Below, one piece after another: positions 31,783 through 40,636 of a stretch of 46,658 nt of DNA; within the stretch, counting starts at the first letter, position 1; every line of letters starts with the position of its first letter. The position numbers and the translations under genes were made by a program. The notes under the pieces were generated by a model. That model searched no databases, was not told the DNA's origin, and saw only the letters and a program-made list of their open reading frames with translations. The stretch covers positions 1-46,658 of the forward strand of contig JALCOX010000006.1 of assembly GCA_022649925.1 (NCBI GenBank). Reading direction: 5' to 3'. This stretch comes from Bifidobacteriaceae bacterium. Lineage in GTDB: Bacteria; Actinomycetota; Actinomycetes; Actinomycetales; Bifidobacteriaceae.

Positions 31783-34173
31783 TTACTTCAGCACAACACG
31801 GCCAGCGTGAGAAGCAACAGTTTCACCACTCATGCCTAGGCGAGCACGGAACTCACGCCCATCCGAACTCGAAACACTCACAGAACCATCAGCACCACGC
31901 GAAGCAGAGAACACAACAGACGAACCATCCATCTCAGTCACAGTTGCCGAAGCAGAATCAGCGTCTGCAAGGAACACCGATACAATGGCATCCGAACCCG
32001 CATAGGTGTATTCCGGCGTATCGTGACCGGGGTTGGTCACCAGCACGGACCCATCCCGCACCCACAACGGCACAGAATCAAACGGAACTGTTTCCTTCCG
32101 CCACACGCCACCAGCAACAGCCTCCCCAGTGAAGAAGTTCGTCCACGTACCAGCAGGCAAATAATACGAAACCTCACCAGAACGCGAAAACACAGGCGCC
32201 ACCAGCAAACTCGGCCCAAACATATACTGCCGATCCAACGCAAACGTAGTCGGATCCCCAGGAAACTCCATCACCATCGACCGCATCACCGGAGTACCGT
32301 TCACATGCGGCTCCAACCCCACCTGATACAAATACGGCATCAAATCAAGCTTCAAATGCGTAAACTTCCTGGCAACCTCGACAGCAGACTGACCCGCAGG
32401 ATTCACCACCCCATTGCGAGCATCCTCCTCGTCAAAGAGCCACGGAACCCGATACACCGTCGAACCGTGATAGCGCGAGTGAGACCCCAACAAGCCGAAC
32501 GCCGTCCACCGCTTATACAACGCGGGGTCGGGCTTCTTGCCCTCGAAGCCGCCAATGTCATGGCTCCAGAAACCGAAACCAGAAGACACCAGCGACAGCC
32601 CGCCACGCAAAGTCTGCGCCATGCCGTTGAACGTTGACTCGCAATCACCACCCCAATGCACGGGTTGTTGCTGACCACCAACCGTCGCAGAACGCGCATA
32701 CAGCACAGCCTCACCCTTGCCGCGTGCCTCTTCAAGCACCTCGAAAACGGCTTGGTTGTACATCTGCGTGTACCAATTGTGCATCACCTGCGGATCGGTG
32801 CCATCGAACCAAACGACCCCCTCTGCGGGAATGCGCTCACCGAAATCGGTCTTGATGGCGTCAATACCCTGGCCCAGCAGCGTGCGAATTTTACCTTGGA
32901 ACCACGTGCGCGCCTCGGGATTGGTGAAGTCCACGATGCCCATGCCGGCCTGCCACAGATCGGTCTGATACACCGAACCGTCAACGTTGCGCAGCAGGTA
33001 CCCACGACGGGCAGCCTCGGCGAATGTCGCCCCGCGCTGACCCACGTAGGGGTTGATCCACGCGCACAGGTGCAGTCCCTTTTCATCGTGCAGCTTCTTG
33101 AGCGTAGATTCGGGATCGGTAAAGTGCCTGGAATCCCACTCGAAGTCGCACCAGCGGAATTCGCGCATCCAGAAGGAGTCGTAGTGGAAGGCGCTCAGCG
33201 GAATGCCCCGCTCGCTCATGCCGTCCACCATCGAGGCGATGGTCTCCTCGTCGTATTTGGTGGTGAACGACGTCGTCAGCCATAGGCCGTACGACCACGC
33301 AGGCACATTCGCCGGGCGCCCAACCAACGCCGTATACCGATTGAGAATCTCCTTCGGCGTCGGGCCATAGAACACGAAGAAATCGATGTATTCACCCGGC
33401 ACGGAGAACTGCACAGTCTCCACGTTCTCAGAGCCAACCTCAAACGACACGTGCCCACGGTTGTTGACGAGCACGCCGTAACCGCCCGTGGTCATGTAGA
33501 AGGGGATGTCCTTATATCCCTGCTCCGACGAGGTACCGCCATCCATGTTCCAGGTGTCGATGGTCTGGCCGTTTTTGACGAAGGCGCCGAAACGCTCGCC
33601 GAATCCGTAGACGTAGTCGCCAACGGTCAGTCCCAAAGAGGCCGCGGTGAACACGCGCGACTCGTCAACGGCGCGGCCCGAAGCGGTGGGAGCAAACTCG
33701 CCGGAAGGCTCAGAGGCGACCGGCGAGAGATCCGTCAGGCCGTAGCGCGCCAACGACTTGTTGCCAAGTTGCGTCAGCACGGTGCCGTCGGGCCCGCGGA
33801 ACTCGAGATTCCACGCATCGGAATTGGTGATGACCGCGCTCAAAGGCCCGGAGGTAAAGGTCCCCACGCCGTCGGCCGAGACGGAGGCGGCTCCCGCGGA
33901 ACCGTCCCCCTCGCCCGGAAGCGGGAAGCCGGCGTCTTCGTGCGCGCCGTCCCAATGACGGGCCTGCACGCGAATCACGCCTTCCGCCGGACTGCTCAGC
34001 GACACGTCGAAAGTGGCGAGATTGAGCGTGTCCGCACGGTCGTTGATGAATCTCGTAGTGGCGAGAATATCCAGCGCCGTGCCGTCTTTGCTCGGCTCGA
34101 CCTCGTAGGCCTCGCGAGCAAAAAGGGCGTCAGTATTGGGCTTATTCAGCCAGTATCCATTTGTGAATTTCAT
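31783..34173 (-). CDS. yicI: GH31 alpha-xylosidase (YicI type)
   Basis: This is a retaining exo-alpha-glycosidase that removes alpha-1,6-xylose from the non-reducing end of xyloglucan oligosaccharides or isoprimeverose. It has 796 residues, close to E. coli YicI. The N-terminus (MKFTNGYWLN) and the catalytic region match YicI-type enzymes: nucleophile Asp443 in KTDFGERIP and acid/base Asp510 in HWGGDCES, followed by LRGGLSLVSSGFGFWSHDIGG. No signal peptide is present, so it acts in the cytoplasm on imported sugar. It is the last gene of operon A, and its ATG overlaps the permease stop by one base (TAATG). An insertion at about residues 85-105 is Gly/Ala/Ser-rich. Confidence 0.95.
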   Translation of the reverse strand: MKFTNGYWLNKPNTDALFAREAYEVEPSKDGTALDILATTRFINDRADTLNLATFDVSLSSPAEGVIRVQARHWDGAHEDAGFPLPGEGDGSAGAASVSADGVGTFTSGPLSAVITNSDAWNLEFRGPDGTVLTQLGNKSLARYGLTDLSPVASEPSGEFAPTASGRAVDESRVFTAASLGLTVGDYVYGFGERFGAFVKNGQTIDTWNMDGGTSSEQGYKDIPFYMTTGGYGVLVNNRGHVSFEVGSENVETVQFSVPGEYIDFFVFYGPTPKEILNRYTALVGRPANVPAWSYGLWLTTSFTTKYDEETIASMVDGMSERGIPLSAFHYDSFWMREFRWCDFEWDSRHFTDPESTLKKLHDEKGLHLCAWINPYVGQRGATFAEAARRGYLLRNVDGSVYQTDLWQAGMGIVDFTNPEARTWFQGKIRTLLGQGIDAIKTDFGERIPAEGVVWFDGTDPQVMHNWYTQMYNQAVFEVLEEARGKGEAVLYARSATVGGQQQPVHWGGDCESTFNGMAQTLRGGLSLVSSGFGFWSHDIGGFEGKKPDPALYKRWTAFGLLGSHSRYHGSTVYRVPWLFDEEDARNGVVNPAGQSAVEVARKFTHLKLDLMPYLYQVGLEPHVNGTPVMRSMVMEFPGDPTTFALDRQYMFGPSLLVAPVFSRSGEVSYYLPAGTWTNFFTGEAVAGGVWRKETVPFDSVPLWVRDGSVLVTNPGHDTPEYTYAGSDAIVSVFLADADSASATVTEMDGSSVVFSASRGADGSVSVSSSDGREFRARLGMSGETVASHAGRVVLK

Positions 34174-35063
34174 TACTTCACGGCTCCTGCGGTGATACCG
34201 CGCGACAGTGTGCGCTGGAAGATCAAGTAGAAGATCAGCGTCGGGATGATCGAGATGAGGGAAGCACCCGCAGTCGTGGTGACATCCATGAGCTTATCGC
34301 CGGAGAGTGCGGAAACTGCGATCGGGACGGTCTGGGTGGAGTTGTCCACGAGGAAGGCCATCGGGATCATGTACTCGTTCCACGTCCAGATGAAGAAGAA
34401 GACCAACATGACGGAGAGCGTCGGGCGCGAGATCGGGAAGACGACATCCTTGAGGATCTTCCAACGACTTGCACCGTCGAGGGCGGCCGCTTCAAGAATT
34501 GCTTTGGGGAACGTACCGTACACAGAGCTCAGCAGATACGTGCCGAAGGCGGACTGGATCACTGTAAAGATAATGACGATGGCCCACTGGGAGTTGTACA
34601 GACCAATAGCCTTGAACATGATGTAGAGCGGGTACAGCAGCGCTTCCTGCGGCATCATGTTGGCGAGCATGATGAGCAGGATGATCCAACGGCGTCCCTT
34701 CACTCGGCCGATGCCGAGCGCGAAGGAGTTGAGAATCGAGAGCAGTACGGCGAAGATAGCGACCAGACCGGAAGTCCAGACTGAATTCCATACCTTCTCG
34801 GGGAAGTTTGATGCCGTCCAGAATTTCATAATTCCAGATAGCGTGAATTCTTTAGGCCAACTCAAAGGCCCGGCGCCATTGTAATCAGCAGAGGTCTTAA
34901 AGGCGTTGAGAAGAATCACAACGAATGGGAACAACATAAGGAGCCCGCCGAGAATAAGAATAACAATGGCGACCCAGTCCCCCGCAGACCGGTTCTTCTT
35001 AACTTTCGCCATTTTCTTATAGTCTTCCCTAGTCGGGGAAGCAGAAATTGTTGCATTAGTCAT
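34173..35063 (-). CDS. Sugar ABC transporter permease (MalG type), operon A
   Basis: This is an inner-membrane subunit of a carbohydrate ABC importer with 296 residues and six predicted helices. The EAA loop that contacts the ATPase is EAAALDGASRWKILKDVVFP in the second half. It ends GITAGAVK like many MalG-type proteins. It lies 5 bases after the MalF-type gene and overlaps the GH31 start by one base, so operon membership is firm. Confidence 0.95.
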   Translation of the reverse strand: MTNATISASPTREDYKKMAKVKKNRSAGDWVAIVILILGGLLMLFPFVVILLNAFKTSADYNGAGPLSWPKEFTLSGIMKFWTASNFPEKVWNSVWTSGLVAIFAVLLSILNSFALGIGRVKGRRWIILLIMLANMMPQEALLYPLYIMFKAIGLYNSQWAIVIIFTVIQSAFGTYLLSSVYGTFPKAILEAAALDGASRWKILKDVVFPISRPTLSVMLVFFFIWTWNEYMIPMAFLVDNSTQTVPIAVSALSGDKLMDVTTTAGASLISIIPTLIFYLIFQRTLSRGITAGAVK

Positions 35064-35068
35064 GGCGA

Positions 35069-36079
35069 TTACTCCTCATCCTCACGCTCAGCGCGCTGCT
35101 GAACATTGGTGAATATGATCGAGACGATGACGATGACGATGGTCAGCGCAGTCGAGATCGCAGCGCCGTAGCCAACCTGTTGAGTCTGGAAGAACTGGCT
35201 GTAGGAGTAGTACGACGGAACGATTGTGGAAGTACCTGGACCACCACGTGTCAGCATGTAAACAGGACCGAAGACCTTGAGCGCCGCGATGGTGCAGGTC
35301 AGTGCTACCACGAAGATCTCAGGCTTGATGGAGGGCAACGTGATGGCGCGGAAACGCTGGAACCAATTTGCGCCGTCGAGATTTGCGGCTTCATAAAGCT
35401 CAGGATCCACGCGCTGAAGTCCAGACATGAAGATGACGACCGGGTAGCCGAGCTGAATCCAGATCATGATGATCATGAGCATAATGAGTGCAGTGTCAGG
35501 ACTGCCAAGCCAGTTATGCGAGAGGTTACCGAGCCCTATGCTTTTCAGCAAAGCGTTGAGAGCACCATCGGTCGGGCGCAAGATCCAGCCCATAGCCAAT
35601 GCTGCGACTGCGATAGGAAGCAGCTGCGGAATGTAGTAAACAGCGCGCAGAGTGGAGGCTGTCTTGGAACCGAACTTCTTCTGAATAACATCGAAAAGTA
35701 GCGAAGAGATGAAGAGACCGAGAACAATTGGGACAACCACCATTGCGATAATCATCCAGATCGAGTTCCTGAACGAAACCCAGAACGTCGCATCGTGAAT
35801 CAGTTTGTTCCAGTTGTACCCGCCAATCCACTGAGGAGGACGGATACCACGGTACCGGGTGAAGCTGAGGTAGATGTTCCACACTGTAGGAACGATGATG
35901 ATCCAGGCGAGCATGAGAACACCTGGAATGAGATATACCCAGAACCTTCTCGAAGGATTGCCTGGGATGCGCGACATGCCTTTTTCTCGTTTAGCGGCCG
36001 CATCGAGACGGCGTGCTTTACGAGTTTTCTGAGAAGTCCGCGAACCCTCCGACCCTTGAACACTGCTCTGTGAAGTCAT
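35069..36079 (-). CDS. Sugar ABC transporter permease (MalF type), operon A
   Basis: This is the partner permease of the same importer with 336 residues. A charged cytoplasmic N-terminus of about 45 residues precedes six helices. The EAA loop is YEAANLDGANWFQRFRAITLP, followed by the conserved GPVYMLTRGGPGTST segment. The ATG at 36079 (MTSQSS) is preferred over 36172 because the longer form starts with an unrelated stretch; its ribosome site is weak. The binding-protein gene lies 185 bases upstream with a hairpin between. Confidence 0.94.
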   Translation of the reverse strand: MTSQSSVQGSEGSRTSQKTRKARRLDAAAKREKGMSRIPGNPSRRFWVYLIPGVLMLAWIIIVPTVWNIYLSFTRYRGIRPPQWIGGYNWNKLIHDATFWVSFRNSIWMIIAMVVVPIVLGLFISSLLFDVIQKKFGSKTASTLRAVYYIPQLLPIAVAALAMGWILRPTDGALNALLKSIGLGNLSHNWLGSPDTALIMLMIIMIWIQLGYPVVIFMSGLQRVDPELYEAANLDGANWFQRFRAITLPSIKPEIFVVALTCTIAALKVFGPVYMLTRGGPGTSTIVPSYYSYSQFFQTQQVGYGAAISTALTIVIVIVSIIFTNVQQRAEREDEE

Positions 36080-36237
36080 TGAGATCAGTCCAATCATTGG
36101 TAAGAAAAATTCGAAAAAGAGACGCGAAGGCACCACGACACTGTGAAGCATGGCAATGGCAATGCGTGACAATGCACGTGGCGCCCTGTGTCTACACGGC
36201 TAAGCCGCGAAAGAGGAACTACGAGAGATGAAAGGGT

Positions 36238-36257
36238 GGGCCCGGTGAGCCGGGCCC
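36238..36257 (-). terminator. Intercistronic hairpin after the operon A binding-protein gene
   Basis: GGGCCCGG and CCGGGCCC form a perfect 8-bp stem with a 4-base loop, 8 bases past the binding-protein stop codon. No long T-run follows on the minus strand. Such hairpins often cut transcription or protect the upstream message so that binding protein exceeds permease. Confidence 0.75.
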
Positions 36258-36264
36258 GGAATCA

Positions 36265-37581
36265 TCACTCCTTCACACCGGCGTCCTCGACGCCTTTGTT
36301 GTAGTGTTCCTTGAGGTTGTTGAGCGTGTCGTCGACACTTGCAGTGCCGTTAACCAGCTCTTGAAGTGCAGAGTTGAGCTCATCGTAGAAGGTGGAAGTA
36401 GGCCAATCTGGGTAGAAGCCCAGACCGTCTTCCTTGAGAATTCCAGAGAATTCCTCGAGCAGCTTTGCATTCTTCTTGTCGGTGATCTTTGCGGTATCGG
36501 CATTGATCGGGACGCCACCGGAATTGCCCAGCAGAGTCTGAATATCCTTGCTCAGCGTGATGTCAATGAACTGCGCTGCCGCATCCTTCTTGGTAGAGGA
36601 CTCAGGAATGACCCAGATGTTGCCGGAGGAACCGACGACCTTCTTAGTGTCGGGGAACTTGGACTCGGACCACTGGAACTTCTTGACCTCATTCTGGAAG
36701 CGGCCGAACCACCACGTACCAGAGAAGTACATGGGGTGCTTTGCAGCTTCAAATGCCTGGCCAGAAGCCTCGGCATCGATACCAGTAGAATCCTTGGAAA
36801 TGTAGCCCTTGTCGACCCAATCCTTGATTGTCTGTGTGGCGTACTTCATAGCAGGTGACTTCCAATTCACGTCGCCCTTGTACATCTGGTAGTTCTCGAT
36901 CTCTTGTTCAGTGGCCTTCTGGAGGAAGAGCTGATACCACAGATGCTGCAGTGGGTATTCAGTCACGCCCTCAGATAGAGGCGTGATGCCCTTAGCCTTG
37001 AACTTCGCCATAGCATCTTCAAGCTCCGCCATTGAAGTAGGAACCTTGATGCCGTTCTTCTTGAACATGTCGGTGTTGTAGTACATCACAACGTCTTCAC
37101 CGTAATTGGTGATGCCGTACCAATCTCCGGAACCCATGACGCCCTTGTCGTTATACTTTCCGGTTGCCGCGAGTGAGCCCGTAATGATCTTGTCCCAGCC
37201 GTACTTGGAAACGTAATCATTGAGGTTGCTCAGCAATCCCTGGCTTGCAAGCAGGCCAGCGGTTGCATTGCCCTTGTTGTACTCCATGACGTCAGGTGCG
37301 TCATCAGAGTTAAGAATCTGGCTGGCGTTCTGACGAATCTGCTCGAAGGACTTCTTCTCGAACTTAACGTCAATTCCGGTCTTCTTCTCGAACTGCTCGA
37401 TGGACTTCTTCCAGGCAATACCCATTGCACTGGTGTCCTCTTCGTAATACCAAACCTTGATAGACTTCGGCTTTTCTTCCTGCGACGTGCTAGGAGAAGA
37501 TCCGCATCCTGCAAGGCCCAGTGTTGCCATCGTGCTGATAGCGGCGACGGTAGCGACCACAAGCTTTCTCGATAACTTCAT
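36265..37581 (-). CDS. Sugar ABC transporter substrate-binding lipoprotein, operon A
   Basis: This is a lipid-anchored extracellular binding protein with 438 residues. The signal peptide ends in the lipobox LAGC with Cys26 as lipidation site, followed by a Ser/Gln/Glu-rich linker and an SBP family 1 fold (segments IKVWYYEED and DAPDVMEYNKGN). ATG 37581 has an AAAGGGGA site 6 bases upstream; the longer frame from 37638 adds an implausible 19 residues. It is the first gene of operon A and has a good promoter and a candidate operator upstream. Linkage to a YicI-type alpha-xylosidase suggests it binds xylosylated oligosaccharides. Confidence 0.95.
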   Translation of the reverse strand: MKLSRKLVVATVAAISTMATLGLAGCGSSPSTSQEEKPKSIKVWYYEEDTSAMGIAWKKSIEQFEKKTGIDVKFEKKSFEQIRQNASQILNSDDAPDVMEYNKGNATAGLLASQGLLSNLNDYVSKYGWDKIITGSLAATGKYNDKGVMGSGDWYGITNYGEDVVMYYNTDMFKKNGIKVPTSMAELEDAMAKFKAKGITPLSEGVTEYPLQHLWYQLFLQKATEQEIENYQMYKGDVNWKSPAMKYATQTIKDWVDKGYISKDSTGIDAEASGQAFEAAKHPMYFSGTWWFGRFQNEVKKFQWSESKFPDTKKVVGSSGNIWVIPESSTKKDAAAQFIDITLSKDIQTLLGNSGGVPINADTAKITDKKNAKLLEEFSGILKEDGLGFYPDWPTSTFYDELNSALQELVNGTASVDDTLNNLKEHYNKGVEDAGVKE

Positions 37582-37645
37582 TATTATCCCCTTTGTTGAG
37601 CAAGCATCTTTGCTTAGAGTCAGCATCTTTGCTTCCACGGAACTA

Positions 37646-37659
37646 TCGAAACGGTTCGA
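37646..37659 (-). promoter_or_regulatory. Candidate LacI-type operator, operon A
   Basis: TCGAAACGGTTCGA has 5-bp inverted arms (TCGAA/TTCGA) around ACGG. It lies just downstream of the predicted transcription start, where a repressor would block initiation or elongation. It differs from the CGTTGTAAA sites at 10.9-12.6 kb, so a different regulator is expected; none is encoded next to it. Confidence 0.55.
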
Positions 37660-37672
37660 AGTTCTATGTATG

Positions 37673-37700
37673 ACTATATAAAATCATGTGACAAAGTCAA
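37673..37700 (-). promoter_or_regulatory. Sigma-70-type promoter of operon A
   Basis: On the minus strand TTGACT (37700-37695) and TATAGT (37678-37673) are separated by 16 bases. Both hexamers match consensus at 5 of 6 positions. The start codon is about 90 bases downstream. Confidence 0.65.
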
Positions 37701-37938
37701 GTTCATTTTTTATTTTATGGCGCGATCTTGATACAAATGAGGATTTGTAGAGCGTCGAGATACCGGAGAGATACCAGTATTTCAAAGCCTCACACTTATT
37801 AAGAACGTTCAACCAAGCGCCTCACCCCGTCACGAAAATTGCGACACGATGTCTCAACGAAACGTTTGTCGGGAAGGGTGTTACCGTTCACTTCATGTGG
37901 CTTTCCGCCATTGCCACACCACCGCCTCATCCCGCAAC

Positions 37939-37972
37939 AAAAAGATCCGCCCGGCACGAAGCCAGACGGACC
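37939..37972 (-). terminator. Rho-independent terminator of operon B
   Basis: On the minus strand a 12-bp stem (GGTCCGTCTGGC with GCCGGGCGGATC, including three G-T pairs) has a 5-base loop and is followed by TTTTT. It is about 90 bases past the GH94 stop. Confidence 0.85.
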
Positions 37973-38061
37973 TTTCTACTCACAGCACCAACGACGGGAA
38001 AGACCCGCCCCACCAAACGCGGCAGGGCCCAGCCCCGCCTTCAGAGCCCCTCAGAGCCCCC

Positions 38062-40560
38062 TCAGAACGTCACGGAAACGGCGACGCGCTTGCCGGACGA
38101 AATGTTGGTCGGAATCACATTGCCATCGACCTTTTCCCCGTCCACACTCAGCGACGCAGAGCCCGTGCGCTTGAGCGAGATGTCGTACCACGTTCCACGG
38201 AACAGGCGCGTAATGCTCAAGTCAGTGAACGAAGCGGGCAGGTGCGGATCGATCTGCAAGCCCTCGAAGGTCGGCCGGATGCCCAACAGGTACTGGGACA
38301 CATCCACGAAGGTCCAGGCGGCGGTTCCGGTGAGCCAAGAATTCTTGCCCTCACCCGTCACGGCAGCCTCGGGCCCGGAGACCATCTGGCAATAAACGTA
38401 AGGCTCCGTCTTGCGCACGTCGGACTTGTCCTCAACGTAGGCAGGCGCAGTGCGCTTGTACACGTTGAACGCCTCTTCGTCATTGCCCACCACGGCGTTG
38501 GCGATGGAGATCCACGGATTGTTGTGGCAGAAGATGCCACCGTTCTCCTTGTATCCGCGAGGATACGTGGAAATCTCTCCGAGCTCGATCTTGTACGTCG
38601 AATATGCGGGTGCGAGAATCGCGGTGCCCCAGTCGGTGGTGAGCTTGTCCTTCACCGACGTGAGCGCCTTCTTGGCCTGGCCGTTCTCGGTTCCGATGCC
38701 GGCCATCACGCACATTCCCTGAGGCTCGATGTAAATCTGACCCTCGTCGTTGTTGTGTGAACCGACCGGACGCGAGTACGCGTCGTAGGCGCGCACGAAC
38801 CAATCCCCGTCCCAACCGGCCGTCTCGGCAGCCTGTCGAACCGTCTCGATCGACTCACGCACCGCAGCCGCCTGCGCGATGGTGCGCGAGCGATCAATCC
38901 CCATGATGGGAGCGTATTTCTCAAGAATCTCCACGTATTGAGTCCCATACAGGACGAACATGCCGGCGATGAACACCGACTCCGCCACGTCTTCGTCCTT
39001 GTTGGACTTCACGGTCTGGAAGCTCTCGCCCGGAGTATTGGTGAAAGCGTTGAGATTGAGGCAGTCGTTCCAGTCGGCACGGCCGATGAGCGGCAGCTTG
39101 TGAGGGCCCAGGTGCGTCATGGTGAAGTTCACCGAGCGGCGCAGGTGCTCCAGCAGCGACACCTCGGTGCCGGCGGTGGAGTCGAAGGGAACGTGCTCGG
39201 ACAGGATCGACACGTCACCGGTCTCCGCGAGATAGGCGTGCACGGCGGCGACCAGCCACAGCGGATCGTCGTTGAAGCCACCGCCGATGTCGGCGTTGCC
39301 CTTCTTGGTGAGCGGCTGATACTGGTGCCACGCGGAGCCGTCAGGCAGCTGGGTCGAGGCGATGTCGAGAATGCGCTGGCGAGCGCGATCCGGAATGAGG
39401 TGCACGAAGCCCAGCAAGTCCTGATTGGAATCGCGGAAGCCCATGCCACGGCCCGTTCCCGACTCGAAGTACGAGGCGGAACGGGAGAGGTTGAAGGTGA
39501 CCATGCACTGGTATTGGTTCCAGATGTTGACCATGCGGTCGAGCTTCTCGTCGCCCGAGCGCACCACGAACTTCGACAGTAGCTCGTCCCAGTACTGCTT
39601 GAGCTCGGCGAGCTTGGTCTCCACCCGCGCGTTGGTCGACAGCTCGTCAAACAGCTCATGCGCCGGAGTCTTGTTGATGATGCCAACCTTGGCCGGGTCC
39701 TCGGAGTCTTCCCACTTGTGCGCAGAATCGACCTCGATGTAACCCAGGACGAAGATCAACGTCGCCTTCTGCCCTGCGGCGAGCTCGAGGCGAACGTGCT
39801 CGGCGGCGATAGGAGACCAGCCGTGCGCTACGGAGTCCTTGGACGTGGCCGACGCAATGACGTCGGGGCGGTCCCAACCGTTGAACTTGCCGAGGAAGGT
39901 GTCGCGATCTGTGTCGAAGCCAACGGTTTCGTGGTTTACCGCGAAGAAGGCGTAGTGGTTGCGACGCTCCTTGAATTCAGTCTTGTGATACACGGTGGTG
40001 GACGCCTCGGAGCGCTCGACCTCGACCTCACCGGTGGAGAAGTTGCGCTGGAAGTTGGAACCATCGTCGACCGCGTTCCACAGGCACCACTCAACAGCAC
40101 CCGTCACGTCGAGCGTGACGGCTTCAGAGGAGGTGTTGGTCAGCTCGAGACGGTTGACCTCGGCGTGGGTCTGCAGCGGAACGAACGCAGTCAATTTCGA
40201 AGCGATGTGATTCTTCGACGCCTCAAAGACCGTGTAGCCGATGCCGTGGCGGCACTTGTACTCGTCGAGTTCCTCCCGAGCAGGCAGGAAGGTGGGAGAC
40301 CACGTTGCCGTAGGCCGGCCATCCTTGCCGATGGTGGAGAGGTAATACGAGCGTGCGCCGTTGTCCCCCGGCACGCCGTTGTAGCGATAGCGGGTGATGC
40401 GACGCAGCTTGGCGTCGCGGTAGAAGTCGTAGCCGCCACCCGTGTTGGAGATGAGGCCAAAGAAGTCCTCGTTGCCCAAGTAGTTGATCCACGGCAGAGG
40501 AGTCGCCGGGGTATCGATGACGTACTCGCACGCCTCATCGTCGAAATGACCGTATTTCAT
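38062..40560 (-). CDS. GH94 cellobiose phosphorylase-type enzyme
   Basis: This cytoplasmic enzyme would split beta-linked glucosides with phosphate, giving glucose 1-phosphate and the shortened sugar; cellobiose is the most likely substrate. It has 832 residues: an N-terminal beta-sandwich (to about 290), a linker and an (alpha/alpha)6 barrel. GRGMGFRDSNQDLLGFV is at 371-387 and the catalytic DWNDC at 496-500, where Asp499 is the expected general acid. The resemblance to cellobiose phosphorylases is strong by eye, but cellodextrin or other beta-glucoside phosphorylases cannot be excluded. It is the last gene of operon B, 76 bases after the esterase gene, and ends in a terminator. Phosphorolysis saves one ATP per bond. 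Confidence 0.92.
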   Translation of the reverse strand: MKYGHFDDEACEYVIDTPATPLPWINYLGNEDFFGLISNTGGGYDFYRDAKLRRITRYRYNGVPGDNGARSYYLSTIGKDGRPTATWSPTFLPAREELDEYKCRHGIGYTVFEASKNHIASKLTAFVPLQTHAEVNRLELTNTSSEAVTLDVTGAVEWCLWNAVDDGSNFQRNFSTGEVEVERSEASTTVYHKTEFKERRNHYAFFAVNHETVGFDTDRDTFLGKFNGWDRPDVIASATSKDSVAHGWSPIAAEHVRLELAAGQKATLIFVLGYIEVDSAHKWEDSEDPAKVGIINKTPAHELFDELSTNARVETKLAELKQYWDELLSKFVVRSGDEKLDRMVNIWNQYQCMVTFNLSRSASYFESGTGRGMGFRDSNQDLLGFVHLIPDRARQRILDIASTQLPDGSAWHQYQPLTKKGNADIGGGFNDDPLWLVAAVHAYLAETGDVSILSEHVPFDSTAGTEVSLLEHLRRSVNFTMTHLGPHKLPLIGRADWNDCLNLNAFTNTPGESFQTVKSNKDEDVAESVFIAGMFVLYGTQYVEILEKYAPIMGIDRSRTIAQAAAVRESIETVRQAAETAGWDGDWFVRAYDAYSRPVGSHNNDEGQIYIEPQGMCVMAGIGTENGQAKKALTSVKDKLTTDWGTAILAPAYSTYKIELGEISTYPRGYKENGGIFCHNNPWISIANAVVGNDEEAFNVYKRTAPAYVEDKSDVRKTEPYVYCQMVSGPEAAVTGEGKNSWLTGTAAWTFVDVSQYLLGIRPTFEGLQIDPHLPASFTDLSITRLFRGTWYDISLKRTGSASLSVDGEKVDGNVIPTNISSGKRVAVSVTF

Positions 40561-40636
40561 GTTTCTCCTTATTGAAATCTTTCGTCAGTCTATTGCAGAT
40601 CACCATCGTTGGCACGCTCTTGAGCGCGCTGGCGCG

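Larger units (their letters stand above)
37582..37938. other. Upstream region of operon A
   Basis: There is no supported gene here. It holds the operon A promoter and operator (37646-37700), an AT-rich stretch (37676-37725) well below the local GC level, and an AAACGTTT palindrome at 37860-37867 within AACGAAACGTTTGT, which could be another LacI- or Crp-type site. Confidence 0.55.

Noticed and set aside
31381-31800. CRISPR-like array
   Set aside because: The repeats here are two direct units and inverted palindromes with no regular repeat-spacer pattern and no cas genes.
39658-40575. 305-residue plus-strand ORF opposite the GH94 gene
   Set aside because: It is the antisense frame of a well-supported GH94 gene, with no recognisable domain.
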